From: Phycisphaerales bacterium
GTDB taxonomy: Bacteria; Planctomycetota; Phycisphaerae; Phycisphaerales; UBA1924
DNA length: 64,000 nucleotides
Assembly (NCBI GenBank): GCA_022843045.1
Contig: JALHOJ010000007.1
Coordinates: 16,191-80,190, forward strand
Direction: 5' to 3'
Shown here: positions 51,634 through 60,729 of the stretch, one piece after another
How the letters are laid out: every line of letters starts with the position of its first letter
Numbering within the stretch: the first letter of the stretch is position 1
Notes under the pieces: generated by a model
What the model saw: the letters and a program-made list of their open reading frames with translations, nothing else
Told to the model about the DNA's origin: nothing
Databases searched by the model: none
Translations under genes and position numbers: made by a program

Positions 51634-51936
51634 ATGGGTCTGGACTTCGCAATCGATGCTCTGTATCAAACCGACTTCAAGGCGCAGGACGCTGGGGACT
51701 GTCGCGTGCATCGCGACGGGCGCTCGTATCCGACGGTGCAGGCGGTGGGCGAGTGCTTCGCGCACGCTGGGTATTCGCTGACGATCCGGCACGTGCAGTT
51801 GTTTGATTGCTACCGGGCCGAATGGCGCGACCAGAACGCGACGCCCTGCGGCGCGGTGGTGGGGCAGAGCGCGGAGGAGGCGGCTGTGTATGCGCTGAGC
51901 CTCTTGCGCCGGCAGTTGCAGTCGATGCCGGCGTGA
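51634..51936 (+). CDS. Small protein, unknown
   Basis: 100 residues from ATG at 51634 with GGAGG 8 nt upstream. No signal peptide or membrane helix. The sequence is compact and mixed alpha/beta (GLDFAIDALYQTDFKAQDAGDCRVHRDGRSYPTVQAVGECFAHAGY...), with three Cys at about 23, 41 and 59 that do not form a standard motif. The C-terminal helix EEAAVYALSLLRRQLQS is typical of a folded domain. It stands alone between the CPBP gene and the tRNA-like sequence. Confidence 0.65.
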   Translation: MGLDFAIDALYQTDFKAQDAGDCRVHRDGRSYPTVQAVGECFAHAGYSLTIRHVQLFDCYRAEWRDQNATPCGAVVGQSAEEAAVYALSLLRRQLQSMPA

Positions 51937-51983
51937 GCGCTGGCGCGATCAACATGCCTCGAAAGCACACTCGAAGCCTTCGT

Positions 51984-52071
51984 GACCCCGTCGTCTGATC
52001 TGGACTAGGACGCCAGATTCTCATCGCACTGTCTGATTGGTGCAACTCGGGTTCGAATCCCGCAGGGGTCA
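51984..52071 (+). pseudogene. tRNA-Glu(CTC)-like sequence, degenerate or structurally unusual
   Basis: The acceptor strands GACCCCG/AGGGGTC pair at six of seven positions. The D-arm TCGTCT...AGGAC and the CCAGATTCTCAT anticodon half match bacterial tRNA-Glu (anticodon CTC, U33, A37). The T-arm GGGTTCGAATCCC is canonical. But about 7 nt (CGCACTG) follow the anticodon loop, further short insertions disrupt the 3' anticodon stem, the total is near 87 nt, and no CCA is encoded. It is most likely a decayed tRNA gene. An alternative fold with an ATCTGG/CCAGAT stem is possible. Confidence 0.45.
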
Positions 52072-52157
52072 TTGCATGTGGGGTTCGCTGGCCGCGTGGG
52101 CGGCGCCGCGCGACGCTGTCAGAAGTGTGACGGACTGTGATCCGGTCCCACACGCCA

Positions 52158-52688
52158 CTACACGGCTCGAGTCCGCTTGCGATTCCATCGCTCGATCTCG
52201 CGAGCCAGATGCGAGCGTCGGAATCCCCTGCCGGCAAGCAATCGCTGCCAATCTGCCGCGTGATCGAAGTGCTGGATTTGAACGTGGTAGTAGTTGATGT
52301 ACTCGAGCACCGCAAGCAGCAGCACCAGCAGCGACGCGACGCGATCTGGCGACAAGTGCAGTCCGCCAGTTGCCCAGTCGTATCCGCACGCAGCTGCGGC
52401 GGCGACGCACAGCGCAACTGCTGGCCAACGCAGCCGCGCCAGCAGCGGCACGACATGATCGGCCGCTTCGCCAATACCTTCCGCTTTCCGGAGCATCATG
52501 CGCAAAGCGACGGTGCCGATCACGAGCAGAAACGAACACGCGCACATGCAGAGCACCAGGGACAGGGTGATCTTGCCGCCAAAGCGATGCACGATGTATG
52601 CTGCCGCCGCCGGGATCAGCACGACGTTCATCGCTTCGATTTTCCAGTAGTTCCTCAAGCGGCGAACAGGTGCTGAAGTCGAATCCAC
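52158..52688 (-). CDS. Membrane protein, unknown
   Basis: 176 residues from GTG at 52688, which follows GGAGG closely. Four hydrophobic segments (about 20-36, 41-63, 87-101, 115-133) indicate an inner-membrane protein. A basic tail follows (RSHLAREIERWNRKRTRAV). No enzymatic or transporter signature is seen. It is convergent with the tRNA-like sequence and lies 172 bp downstream of the multicopper oxidase gene on the same strand. Codon use looks slightly less G/C-biased than the neighbours. Confidence 0.65.
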   Translation of the reverse strand: MDSTSAPVRRLRNYWKIEAMNVVLIPAAAAYIVHRFGGKITLSLVLCMCACSFLLVIGTVALRMMLRKAEGIGEAADHVVPLLARLRWPAVALCVAAAAACGYDWATGGLHLSPDRVASLLVLLLAVLEYINYYHVQIQHFDHAADWQRLLAGRGFRRSHLAREIERWNRKRTRAV

Positions 52689-52860
52689 TCATCCTCCACG
52701 GGTTGCCGATTGCTGACCGATCACTCGGGCTTCGCTCGATCGACATGCGAGCGTGATCGCCATGAAGCACAAAACTTCAACTGGCAAGTGTATCGCGCCA
52801 GGCGAGCACCGCTGTCCATCGCGTGTGCAACACGGTTGTCGACGTCCGATCTGTGGTCGA

Positions 52861-55800
52861 TCACTGCCCGCACACCGTGCACGGTCCCTCGCTGAAGACC
52901 AGCAGGAAGCTGTCGATGTCGCAGGGATCAAAGAACGAGCCGTCGTTGTTGAAGTCGATGTCGTTGCAGGTGGCGTCGGGCGGGATGCAGGGGCCCTCGC
53001 TGAAGACGCTCAGGAAGGCGTCGATGTCGGTGGGATCAAAGAACGAGGAGTCGTTGTTGTAGTCGATTGAGTCGCAGCAGGGATTGGGTACCGAGAGGCT
53101 CACCGCGATGGTCGTTGCGGTGCCGCAGGGGTTGGTGATGACGCAGTCGTACTGCCCCGCTTCGCTGGCGGTGATGCCTGAGATGGACAGTGTTGCGCTG
53201 TTCGCGCCCGAGACCAGCGCGCCGCTGGGCAATGTCCCGTTCGCGAGCGGCAGGCCCGCACGTCGCCAGACGTAGTTGAGCGCATCGCCGTCCGCGCCGA
53301 CAGTCAGCGTCGCGACGCTCGTCGGGCACGCGACCACGGGCACCGGATCGATGCCCACGCTGGGCGGCTCGCAGGTCACTTGGAACTGGCGCATCATCTC
53401 GTGATCTTCGTGCTCCAAGATGTGGCAGTGGTAGGGGAACAGGCCGTAGAAGTTCTCGAAGCGAGCGATCACCCGCGTGATCTGGTTGGGCGCGGCCGCG
53501 ACAGTGTCCTTCCAGCCCGCTTCGTTCGCCGGGGGCGGCACGCGCGGGCCCACGGGCGTGACGACGCCCTGCACGATGTCAAAGTCCTGACGATCTAGGA
53601 TCTGGAAACTGACCAGATGCATGTGCATCGGGTGCGTCACGCCCGAGCGGTTGATCCACGACCAGATCTCGGTGCTGCCCAGACGCGGGAACTCCGTGAT
53701 GTCGTCCCACATCAGGTCGTTGATCATCCACATGCCCGTCGCGTGCGAGGGGCACTCGCTCGTCACCGGCGCCCGGCGGAGCACCAGATCGCGCGTCACC
53801 GTCGCTTCGCTTTCCGGGATGGGCGTGAAGGGCACGAGCGTCGCGGGCAGGGGATCGGTGTCGCCGATTGCGCTGCCCACCTTGAACTTCATGACATTGG
53901 GGATGATCGTCTGCGAATCTCCGCCCGGGAACGGGACGGGCGCGCTGTTGAGCAGCGTGATTTGCGTGCCGGCCGTGTAGGGGGCGAAGTCGATCACGAT
54001 GTCGGCGCGTTCGCCCGGGATGATGGTCAGTTCCGTGAGCGGCACGGGCGCGGGAAGCAGCCCGTTGTCGGTCCCGATCTGCCAGAACGTCGCGCCGTTG
54101 GACAGCGACAGCCGATACGCCCGGCTGCCCGAGCCGTTGAGCACGCGGAAGCGGTACTTGCCACGGGCGACGTCGAGGTACGGCCACACCTTGCCGTTGA
54201 CGGTGATGAAGTCGCCAATGAAGTGCTCTTCCCACATGCTCATGTACTTGAGCGAGCCGTCGGCGTTGAAGGAGCGATCCTGGATCGCGAGAGGAATCTC
54301 GTTGGCCCCGCGCGGGATGTTCAGCGCGTCCTCCTGCGAATCGCGAATCAGGTAGAAGCCAGCCAGGCCCATGTAGACGTTGAGGCGCGTGAGGCCCAGC
54401 GAGTGGTCGTGATACCAGAGCGTCGAGGCCTGCTGGATGTTGGGATAGATGTAGACGGGCGACTGCTGGCCGGGCGGGAACGAGGCATCGGGGTCGCCAT
54501 CGCTCTCGGGGCCCACATGCCCGCCGTGCAGGTGCGTGACGGTGCGGGGCGTGTTGCCCGTGACGTCGGGGCCGTGCAGGCAGGTGTCCACGGGCAGCGC
54601 GTGGACGGTGCGCAGGTTGCCGTCTTCGAGGTTGCGGAGTTGGTTGCGCCACACGACCGTGACGGTCTGATCGCGGCGGGCTTCGATCGTCGTGCCCGGG
54701 TACGAGCCGTCGTAACCCCACACGCGCGAGGGTGGCAAGTCCGTGTGGAACTGCTGCTGCAGTTCCACGATGTCCATCACGTAATGGGCCGCGCCGCCCG
54801 ACTGGCCCGACACGGGCTGGGCAACTTGCGGCAGGGGCAACTCGTCGACGAAGGGTTCGAGCGTGACTGGGCACGAGACGATTGCGCACGTGGTGTTGTC
54901 GCCCCGATACGTTCCGCCGAGGTTCAGGCAGTCCGCATTGGTGGCCTCAATGCACGCGCCCGCGGAGAGGCAACAGGCGCCGGTGGGCGCGACCGAGTAG
55001 GTCACCGTGAGCGTCGGCCGCTGGACGGGCGTGACGCTTTCGCTGGTGTCAAAGCCGCGCTGGGTGTTGTTGGTGGACTCGTTGTCCGCGATCAGCACCC
55101 AGCCGAAGTTGGTCGCGGGGAACTGCACCCACGACTGCACTTCGCTGATGAGGTCGGGGCTCGTCCAGGTGTGGAACGTCCCCGCGAGCGTGCCTACGGG
55201 CGTGGTGGCCGCGGGCGTGGGGTTGAACTCGCCTCCCGGCGTGGTCCAGTTGGTCGTATTGAAGAAGCGATGGAACCAGGTTGCGTCGCCCGCAAGGGCG
55301 GTGGCGCCGTTGCCCTGTGTGCCGCCGGCGGCGGAAGCGCCTTCGCCCCATGAGTTGAGGGCCTGATGCACGCTTACGTTGCGCTGCACGGTGTCGCCCG
55401 TGGAGTTGAGGTAGAGCTGCAGCGAGGCGTCCTGGATCGTCGCGAAGGCGGGAATCGAGGACAGGTCAAACTTCACGAGCGCCCGCCGGATCGGTGCGGG
55501 GCTGCTGGCTTGGTTGCGCCCGCCCACAAACATGCGCGAGCCCTGGCCGTTGCTGAGGGGAATCGCGCCCACGACGTACTGGTACATCGTGTTGTCGATC
55601 TCGGCGGTGATCGAGACGGTGTTGGTCGTGCTGCAGGGGTTGGGCGAGCAGGTGGTGTTCGCGCCCTGCCAGATGCCGCCTTGCTGAATGCATTGAGCGT
55701 TCGTCACGATCGAGCAGGAGCCGCCCAGGCAGCATGCGCCGGTGGGCTGCGGGCAAGGGTTAGGCGAGCAGACCGAGCCTTCGCCTTGGAATGTGCCCCC

Positions 55801-56553
55801 AAGGCTCGCGCAGTTCGCGCTGGTTGCGAGCAAGCACGTGCCGTCGGTGATGCAGCATGCGCCGGTGCCCGCGGGCGGCGTGAACGTCACCGAGAGCACG
55901 GGGCGATTCGCGACCGTCGGGTTCTCGCGCGTGTCGAAACGCATCGCCGATTGGAAATTGGGCTCGTTGCCTCGCAGGATCCATCCAAAGTTGGTCGATG
56001 GCGTGTTGGCCCACGCCTGCACGTCCGACACCATGCCCGCGCCGGTCCACGAGTAGAAGGTGTTCTGGTTGCCGATGGTCGTCGTGGCGCTGGGCGTGCT
56101 CACGAATTCGCCCCCCGCAACGTTCCACGACAGCGTGTCGAAGAACCGTCGCACCCACGTCGCGTCTCCCGGCGCGGGGGCGGTGCCCTGTCCCTCTTCG
56201 TTCTGCGCGTTCGATGCCCCCTCGCCCCAATCCGCCAGCAGTCTGTGCAGCGACGCGGGGTCGTTGCTCGCGCGCGAGCGCGACTGGTGCAGCGTCAGCG
56301 TCACGCTCGACACGGTCGAGCCCACCGGAATCGACGACAGATCAAACTTCATCAACGCGCGACGAACATTCCCGTCCGTGTTGGTCCCGGCGAACATGTA
56401 CTGTCCTTGTCCGTTCGACGGATACTCGCCGTTGATCAGGTCAAAGATCGTGTTGTCCTTGGTCGCCGGAAGATTGACGGTGGTTTGCGCAGCCGCGCTG
56501 AGCGTCAGACACGCTCCCAATGCCACCGCCACCAGTTGCTTACACACACCCAT
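52861..56553 (-). CDS. Secreted composite multicopper oxidase with DNRLRE domains and GC-type dockerin
   Basis: 1230 residues from ATG at 56553 (AGGAG 6 nt upstream), with a signal peptide ending AAAQ. Two DNRLRE-type beta domains (about 25-215 and 300-505) each have ALMKFDLSSIP or ALVKFDLSSIP and WGEGAS. Three Cys-rich modules (TGACC...GGTF...C) flank them. The oxidase (about 560-1050) keeps all four copper motifs: HLHGGH, WYHDHS, HPMHMHL and HCHILEHEDHEM. An Ig-like domain follows, then two GC-type dockerin repeats. The oxidase is closest in pattern to the CotA/bilirubin-oxidase group, acting on phenols or metal ions. The whole suggests a matrix- or surface-attached laccase-like enzyme. Confidence 0.92.
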   Translation of the reverse strand: MGVCKQLVAVALGACLTLSAAAQTTVNLPATKDNTIFDLINGEYPSNGQGQYMFAGTNTDGNVRRALMKFDLSSIPVGSTVSSVTLTLHQSRSRASNDPASLHRLLADWGEGASNAQNEEGQGTAPAPGDATWVRRFFDTLSWNVAGGEFVSTPSATTTIGNQNTFYSWTGAGMVSDVQAWANTPSTNFGWILRGNEPNFQSAMRFDTRENPTVANRPVLSVTFTPPAGTGACCITDGTCLLATSANCASLGGTFQGEGSVCSPNPCPQPTGACCLGGSCSIVTNAQCIQQGGIWQGANTTCSPNPCSTTNTVSITAEIDNTMYQYVVGAIPLSNGQGSRMFVGGRNQASSPAPIRRALVKFDLSSIPAFATIQDASLQLYLNSTGDTVQRNVSVHQALNSWGEGASAAGGTQGNGATALAGDATWFHRFFNTTNWTTPGGEFNPTPAATTPVGTLAGTFHTWTSPDLISEVQSWVQFPATNFGWVLIADNESTNNTQRGFDTSESVTPVQRPTLTVTYSVAPTGACCLSAGACIEATNADCLNLGGTYRGDNTTCAIVSCPVTLEPFVDELPLPQVAQPVSGQSGGAAHYVMDIVELQQQFHTDLPPSRVWGYDGSYPGTTIEARRDQTVTVVWRNQLRNLEDGNLRTVHALPVDTCLHGPDVTGNTPRTVTHLHGGHVGPESDGDPDASFPPGQQSPVYIYPNIQQASTLWYHDHSLGLTRLNVYMGLAGFYLIRDSQEDALNIPRGANEIPLAIQDRSFNADGSLKYMSMWEEHFIGDFITVNGKVWPYLDVARGKYRFRVLNGSGSRAYRLSLSNGATFWQIGTDNGLLPAPVPLTELTIIPGERADIVIDFAPYTAGTQITLLNSAPVPFPGGDSQTIIPNVMKFKVGSAIGDTDPLPATLVPFTPIPESEATVTRDLVLRRAPVTSECPSHATGMWMINDLMWDDITEFPRLGSTEIWSWINRSGVTHPMHMHLVSFQILDRQDFDIVQGVVTPVGPRVPPPANEAGWKDTVAAAPNQITRVIARFENFYGLFPYHCHILEHEDHEMMRQFQVTCEPPSVGIDPVPVVACPTSVATLTVGADGDALNYVWRRAGLPLANGTLPSGALVSGANSATLSISGITASEAGQYDCVITNPCGTATTIAVSLSVPNPCCDSIDYNNDSSFFDPTDIDAFLSVFSEGPCIPPDATCNDIDFNNDGSFFDPCDIDSFLLVFSEGPCTVCGQ

Positions 56554-56781
56554 GAGCCACTCCTGACTACACACCCCAAGCGGGCTAATCAAAGGACCAT
56601 TTTATCCTCTGTTGTCCGCTTCTCCTAGCCGGTTTCGCTCACTTTTCGCAAGGATTGCGCGATCGGGTGCGTCGAGACTGGCCATTCCACCCATGAATGG
56701 GCGAAATCCGGCAAAACCGATGTTTTCATCGGCGGTGCCTTTCCCTATCGTCGTCGGATTCACGGGAGGACTTTGCAGGTG

Positions 56782-57315
56782 ATGGACAGCCCCGCACCCA
56801 TTGTGGCCGAGGTTTACGCTGAGCTGCGCAGGCTCGCGCAGCAATATCTCAGCGCGGAGCGCAAGGACCACACCTTGCAGGCGACCGCCTTGGTTCACGA
56901 GGCCTTTGCCCGTTTGCAGGGGCCGCGCGAGGTCCCGTGGCAGAATCGGGCCCACTATTACGCCGCGGCGGCTCAGGCCATGCGCCGCATCCTGATCGAC
57001 CATGCCCGCGCTCGGGGGTCGCAGAAACGGGGTGGAAGTCGCCCGGGTGCGAAGGTCGCGCTCGAAATGGTCGGTCTGCCTGATCTTGCGCAGGAAGACC
57101 AGCGCGAGGGTTTTCTGATCCTTGAGGAAGCGATCTCACGCTTAGAGGAGATCGATCCGGAAGTGGGCGAAGTCGTGCGCCTTCGGTACTTCGCGGGGCT
57201 GAGCGTCGAGCAAGTCGCGGAGGCGCTGGGCGTGTCGGCGCCGACGGTCAAGCGACGCTGGGCATTTGCGCGGGCTTGGCTGAAGGACACGCTGGAGCGT
57301 GCGGACGGAAAGTGA
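56782..57315 (+). CDS. ECF sigma factor of the planctomycete kinase-associated group
   Basis: 177 residues. Sigma region 2 spans AEVYAELRRLAQQYLSAERKDHTLQATALVHEAFARL...HYYAAAAQAMRRILIDHARARG. Region 4 is RLRYFAGLSVEQVAEALGVSAPTVKRRWAFARAWLKDTL with a clear HTH. This subgroup (sig70_X6-like) is found in planctomycetes next to Ser/Thr kinases. ATG at 56782 is taken as start; a TTG at 56773 is possible. The kinase gene follows after 36 bp, so signal-dependent activation through phosphorylation or binding is a plausible model. No separate anti-sigma factor gene is seen. Confidence 0.92.
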   Translation: MDSPAPIVAEVYAELRRLAQQYLSAERKDHTLQATALVHEAFARLQGPREVPWQNRAHYYAAAAQAMRRILIDHARARGSQKRGGSRPGAKVALEMVGLPDLAQEDQREGFLILEEAISRLEEIDPEVGEVVRLRYFAGLSVEQVAEALGVSAPTVKRRWAFARAWLKDTLERADGK

Positions 57316-57351
57316 GCACGCGGTCTCGCTCGCAAGGGTCGTTGGAGCGGC

Positions 57352-60300
57352 ATGATGGAACAACAGGATCTCGCCAACTCCAAGCGCGTGCGCGAACTCT
57401 TTGAGGGCGCTATCGACTTGCACGGGGCGGCGCGTGATGAGTACCTGGCGCGGGAGTGTGGGGGCGATGCGACGCTGCTGTCGCGGGTTCGCTTGATGCT
57501 GGACTCGGCGGAGAGTCCATCGCGGTTTCTCTCCGAGCCGACGCAGGCCACGGCGGGCGGCGTGGGCATCGGTCCGGGGGCGGGCGAAGATCGCATCGGC
57601 TCGACGATCGGCGCGTACAAGCTGCTCGAGTTGCTGGGTGAGGGCGGGTTTGGCGCGGTCTATATGGCCGAGCAGAGCGCGCCCGTGCGGCGCATGGTCG
57701 CGCTCAAGATCATCAAGCTGGGGATGGACACCAAGCAGGTGGTGGCCCGGTTCGAGCAGGAGCGTCAGGCCCTGGCGTTGATGGACCACCCCAATATCGC
57801 GAAGGTCTTTGATGCGGGGTCGACGCCTGCGGGCAGGCCGTACTTTGTGATGGAGCTGGTCAAGGGCGAGCCCATCACACGATTCTGCCAACGCAACAAG
57901 CTGTCGACGCGGCAGCGGCTTGATCTGTTTCTGGCGGTGTGCAACGCCATTCAGCATGCCCACCAGAAGGGCGTGATTCACCGCGACATCAAGCCCGGCA
58001 ACATTCTCGTGACGCTGCACGACACTGTGCCCGTGCCGATGGTGATTGATTTTGGCATCGCCAAGGCCACCAACGCGAGATTGACGGAGAAGACGCTCTT
58101 CACTGAGATGCGCCAAATGGTGGGCACGCCCGCGTACATGAGCCCCGAGCAGGCGGGGATGTCGGGCCTGGACGTTGACACCCGCAGCGATGTGTACTCG
58201 CTGGGCGTGCTGCTGTATGAACTGCTCACGGGCACGACGCCGTTTGACACCCGGACGCTGATGGAGCGGGGATACGCGGAGATCCAGCGGGTCATCTGTG
58301 AAGTCGATCCGCCCCGCCCCAGCACCCGCGTGAGCACGCTGGCGCGCACCGATGCGCCGACGCTGCAGCAGTGGGGGGGTGATGTTCAGGAACTCACCAC
58401 GCTCCTGCGAGGCGACCTCGACTGGATCGTGATGAAGTCGCTCGAAAAGCAGCGCGTCCGGCGGTATGACTCCGCTGGGGCCCTCGCGGACGATGTTCGC
58501 GCGTTTCTTGAAGGCCGCGAAGTTGCGGCGGTCCCGCCCAGCGCTGGGTATCGCGTCCGCACGTTCGCACGCCGCAATCGCGTCGTCGTGGTGGGGGCTG
58601 CGCTCGTGCTGACTGCGCTGGGTTTGGGCGTGGTCGGCACCAGTGTCGGCCTGATCCGCGCCACGCGTGAACGCGCCGCGGCGGAGATCGAGCGCGACCG
58701 CGCCCGCGCCGTGCAGCGATTCCTCGAAGACACATTCGAGCGAGCTTCGCCCGCCGTCGCGAAAGGACAGGACGTCGGCGTGCTGGTGGACATGATGGAC
58801 GACGCGGCGGCCCGCATCGACGCGGGCACGCTCTCCAGCGACCGCGAAGGCGAACTCGCCATGCGCTTGCGCATCGCAAGGCTCTACCACGATCTGGGAC
58901 GAGAGCCCGACGCCAAGCGTGTCCTGGCTCCCGTGCTGAAGGCCGCCGACGAGCAGGCGGCGCCGATGTCAACTCTGGCCCGCTGCGAGGCTTGGATCCT
59001 GGATGCCAAGGGCGCGATGAGTGAAAGCCGGTATCAGGACGCCATCGACCAGTTGAACAGAGCCTTGGGCAACCTCAGCGACGGCGATCCCGAGCACCTC
59101 CGCGCCATCGCGGAAGCTCGCAGCGATCTGGGCGAGATCGCCCGCAGGCAGGGTCGGCTGGATGACGCCATCGCGATGCATCGCGCCGCCATCGAAGTCA
59201 TCGAGCGAGGGTCGCCTGTCGACGATGAGATGCTGGTCTCTTCGCTTGGCAATCTCGCCTTGGTGCTCAAGAACGCCGATCGGTTTGCTGAGTCGCACTC
59301 GACCTATGACCGGCTCGCGACGCTGACCAGCGATGAGAAGTTCAGTAACCACCCCCTCACCGTCTCGATGCTGGGCAACCGGGGCCAGCTTGCCCTCGCG
59401 GAGGGGGACATTCCCGGAGCCGCCAAGATTCTCGCCCAGGCCCTCGAGGTCGCGCGAAAGGTCTACAAACCCGGGCATCCCGCGCTGCTCCAGGCGATGA
59501 ACAACCACGCGGGCATGCTGCTGCGCACGGGCAAGCCCGATGACGCGATCGCGATGCTGCGCGACGTGCTTGCTGGCTACAAGGCGAACAACTCGGGCGA
59601 CCATCCCGATGTCGCCGGGGCGTTGGTTGCGCTGGGCTCGGTGATTCACATGGTGAAGCCCACGTCCGAAGCCCCGCGACTCACCCGTGAAGGCGTCGAA
59701 ATGTTCGCACGCATCGAGCCCAAGGGCTCCGTTGATGGCGAAGTCGCGCGGATCAATCTCGCCATCCAACTCGAACGCGCGAGCCTGGGCGAAGAAGCCA
59801 TGCAGCAGGCCCAAAGCGCGGCGGACGCGCTCTCGCGCCTGCTGGCGCCGGACCATCCCGAGGTTCGCAGGGCCAAGACCACGCTGGGGCGCGTCCTGCG
59901 AGACAATGATCGATTCTGTGATGCGGTGCCGGTCCTGCGTGATGCGCTGACTCTCACGCTTGCGGCCCGCCCTGCGGATCACCCTGATGTGGCCAGCGCT
60001 CAGTCCAGCCTTGCGATCGGGCTGCTGGGGTGCAAGCAGCCGCCGATGCTTGCAGAGGCCGAGCGCGTGTCTCGCGAGTGTCTGGCGTCGCGAGAGAAGG
60101 CGATGGGGGCGGACGATTGGCGGGTCGCGGTGGCTCGCTCGCAGGTCGGGCGGGCGATTGCGATGCAGGTGCTGAGCGCGACCGCGGAAGGCGCTGCGGA
60201 GAGTCGTCAGCGGGCGTGGCGTGAGGCAATGCCTCGCATCGAGGAGGCGGCCGCGGCGCTTGAACGCGCGTACAACGCCATGAACGCGCAAGGCGAGCGG

Positions 60301-60486
60301 ATGCGGGCAGACAAGCTAGGCCTGCGCATCGTTGAACCCGCGGCGGCAATGGCTGACCTTCAGGAACGCTGGGCCCAGATCGAGAATGATGCTGGCCATC
60401 GCGAGCTGGCTCGTGCTTGGCGGGAGAAGGCTTCCAAGGCAAGGGTGCTGCACGAGCGGTCACTGGCGCAGCAGGTTGCGCCGTAG
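57352..60486 (+). CDS. Transmembrane Ser/Thr protein kinase with C-terminal TPRs
   Basis: 1044 residues. The kinase domain (about 90-370) has a glycine loop GEGGFG (96-101), Lys119 in VALKI, catalytic H210-R211-D212 with DIKPGN, and DFG at 233-235, so it should be active. A membrane helix (about 413-437) is followed by a long TPR region with repeats on a ~42-residue period (DAIDQLNRALGNL; DDAIAMHRAAIEVI; DDAIAMLRDVLAGY). A short helical part (about 10-65) precedes the kinase, as in planctomycete homologues. It pairs with the ECF sigma factor upstream and probably controls it. The TPR part would face outside if the single helix crosses the membrane. Confidence 0.93.
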   Translation: MMEQQDLANSKRVRELFEGAIDLHGAARDEYLARECGGDATLLSRVRLMLDSAESPSRFLSEPTQATAGGVGIGPGAGEDRIGSTIGAYKLLELLGEGGFGAVYMAEQSAPVRRMVALKIIKLGMDTKQVVARFEQERQALALMDHPNIAKVFDAGSTPAGRPYFVMELVKGEPITRFCQRNKLSTRQRLDLFLAVCNAIQHAHQKGVIHRDIKPGNILVTLHDTVPVPMVIDFGIAKATNARLTEKTLFTEMRQMVGTPAYMSPEQAGMSGLDVDTRSDVYSLGVLLYELLTGTTPFDTRTLMERGYAEIQRVICEVDPPRPSTRVSTLARTDAPTLQQWGGDVQELTTLLRGDLDWIVMKSLEKQRVRRYDSAGALADDVRAFLEGREVAAVPPSAGYRVRTFARRNRVVVVGAALVLTALGLGVVGTSVGLIRATRERAAAEIERDRARAVQRFLEDTFERASPAVAKGQDVGVLVDMMDDAAARIDAGTLSSDREGELAMRLRIARLYHDLGREPDAKRVLAPVLKAADEQAAPMSTLARCEAWILDAKGAMSESRYQDAIDQLNRALGNLSDGDPEHLRAIAEARSDLGEIARRQGRLDDAIAMHRAAIEVIERGSPVDDEMLVSSLGNLALVLKNADRFAESHSTYDRLATLTSDEKFSNHPLTVSMLGNRGQLALAEGDIPGAAKILAQALEVARKVYKPGHPALLQAMNNHAGMLLRTGKPDDAIAMLRDVLAGYKANNSGDHPDVAGALVALGSVIHMVKPTSEAPRLTREGVEMFARIEPKGSVDGEVARINLAIQLERASLGEEAMQQAQSAADALSRLLAPDHPEVRRAKTTLGRVLRDNDRFCDAVPVLRDALTLTLAARPADHPDVASAQSSLAIGLLGCKQPPMLAEAERVSRECLASREKAMGADDWRVAVARSQVGRAIAMQVLSATAEGAAESRQRAWREAMPRIEEAAAALERAYNAMNAQGERMRADKLGLRIVEPAAAMADLQERWAQIENDAGHRELARAWREKASKARVLHERSLAQQVAP

Positions 60487-60507
60487 CAACGAGAGCGCAT
60501 CTTGAGT

Positions 60508-60705
60508 TTACTTCTTCGCCGGGGCTTTGCCGGAGATTGTCAGCGTCGTACGCACGCCGGGCTTTTTCCGTCGCAGCGGATTCCAACGCTCGGGCAGGAC
60601 GGCACGCAGGATGTACAGCGCGGCACAGAGCGCGAGAGCGGAAACGATCCAGAATTGCCAGTCGTGAATGGGCAAGACCAAGGTTCCAAGTTTGCAAAGG
60701 GCCAA
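60508..60705 (-). CDS. Small single-pass membrane protein
   Basis: At most 65 residues. The certain part is HDWQFWIVSALALCAALYILRAVL, one membrane helix, and a basic tail (RRKKPGVRTTLTISGKAPAKK). The 5' end runs through a CCAAGTTTGC/GGCCAAGTGG repeat and only TTG-type starts fit, so the true start may be a codon or two before the IHDWQ segment. It lies 24 bp downstream of the PQQ dehydrogenase gene on the same strand. Function unknown. Confidence 0.55.
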   Translation of the reverse strand: MALCKLGTLVLPIHDWQFWIVSALALCAALYILRAVLPERWNPLRRKKPGVRTTLTISGKAPAKK

Positions 60706-60729
60706 GTGGCCAAAGTCGGTGATCGGAGG

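Noticed and set aside
53617..55353. 578-codon open frame on the plus strand
   Set aside because: Antisense to the multicopper oxidase with its intact copper motifs.
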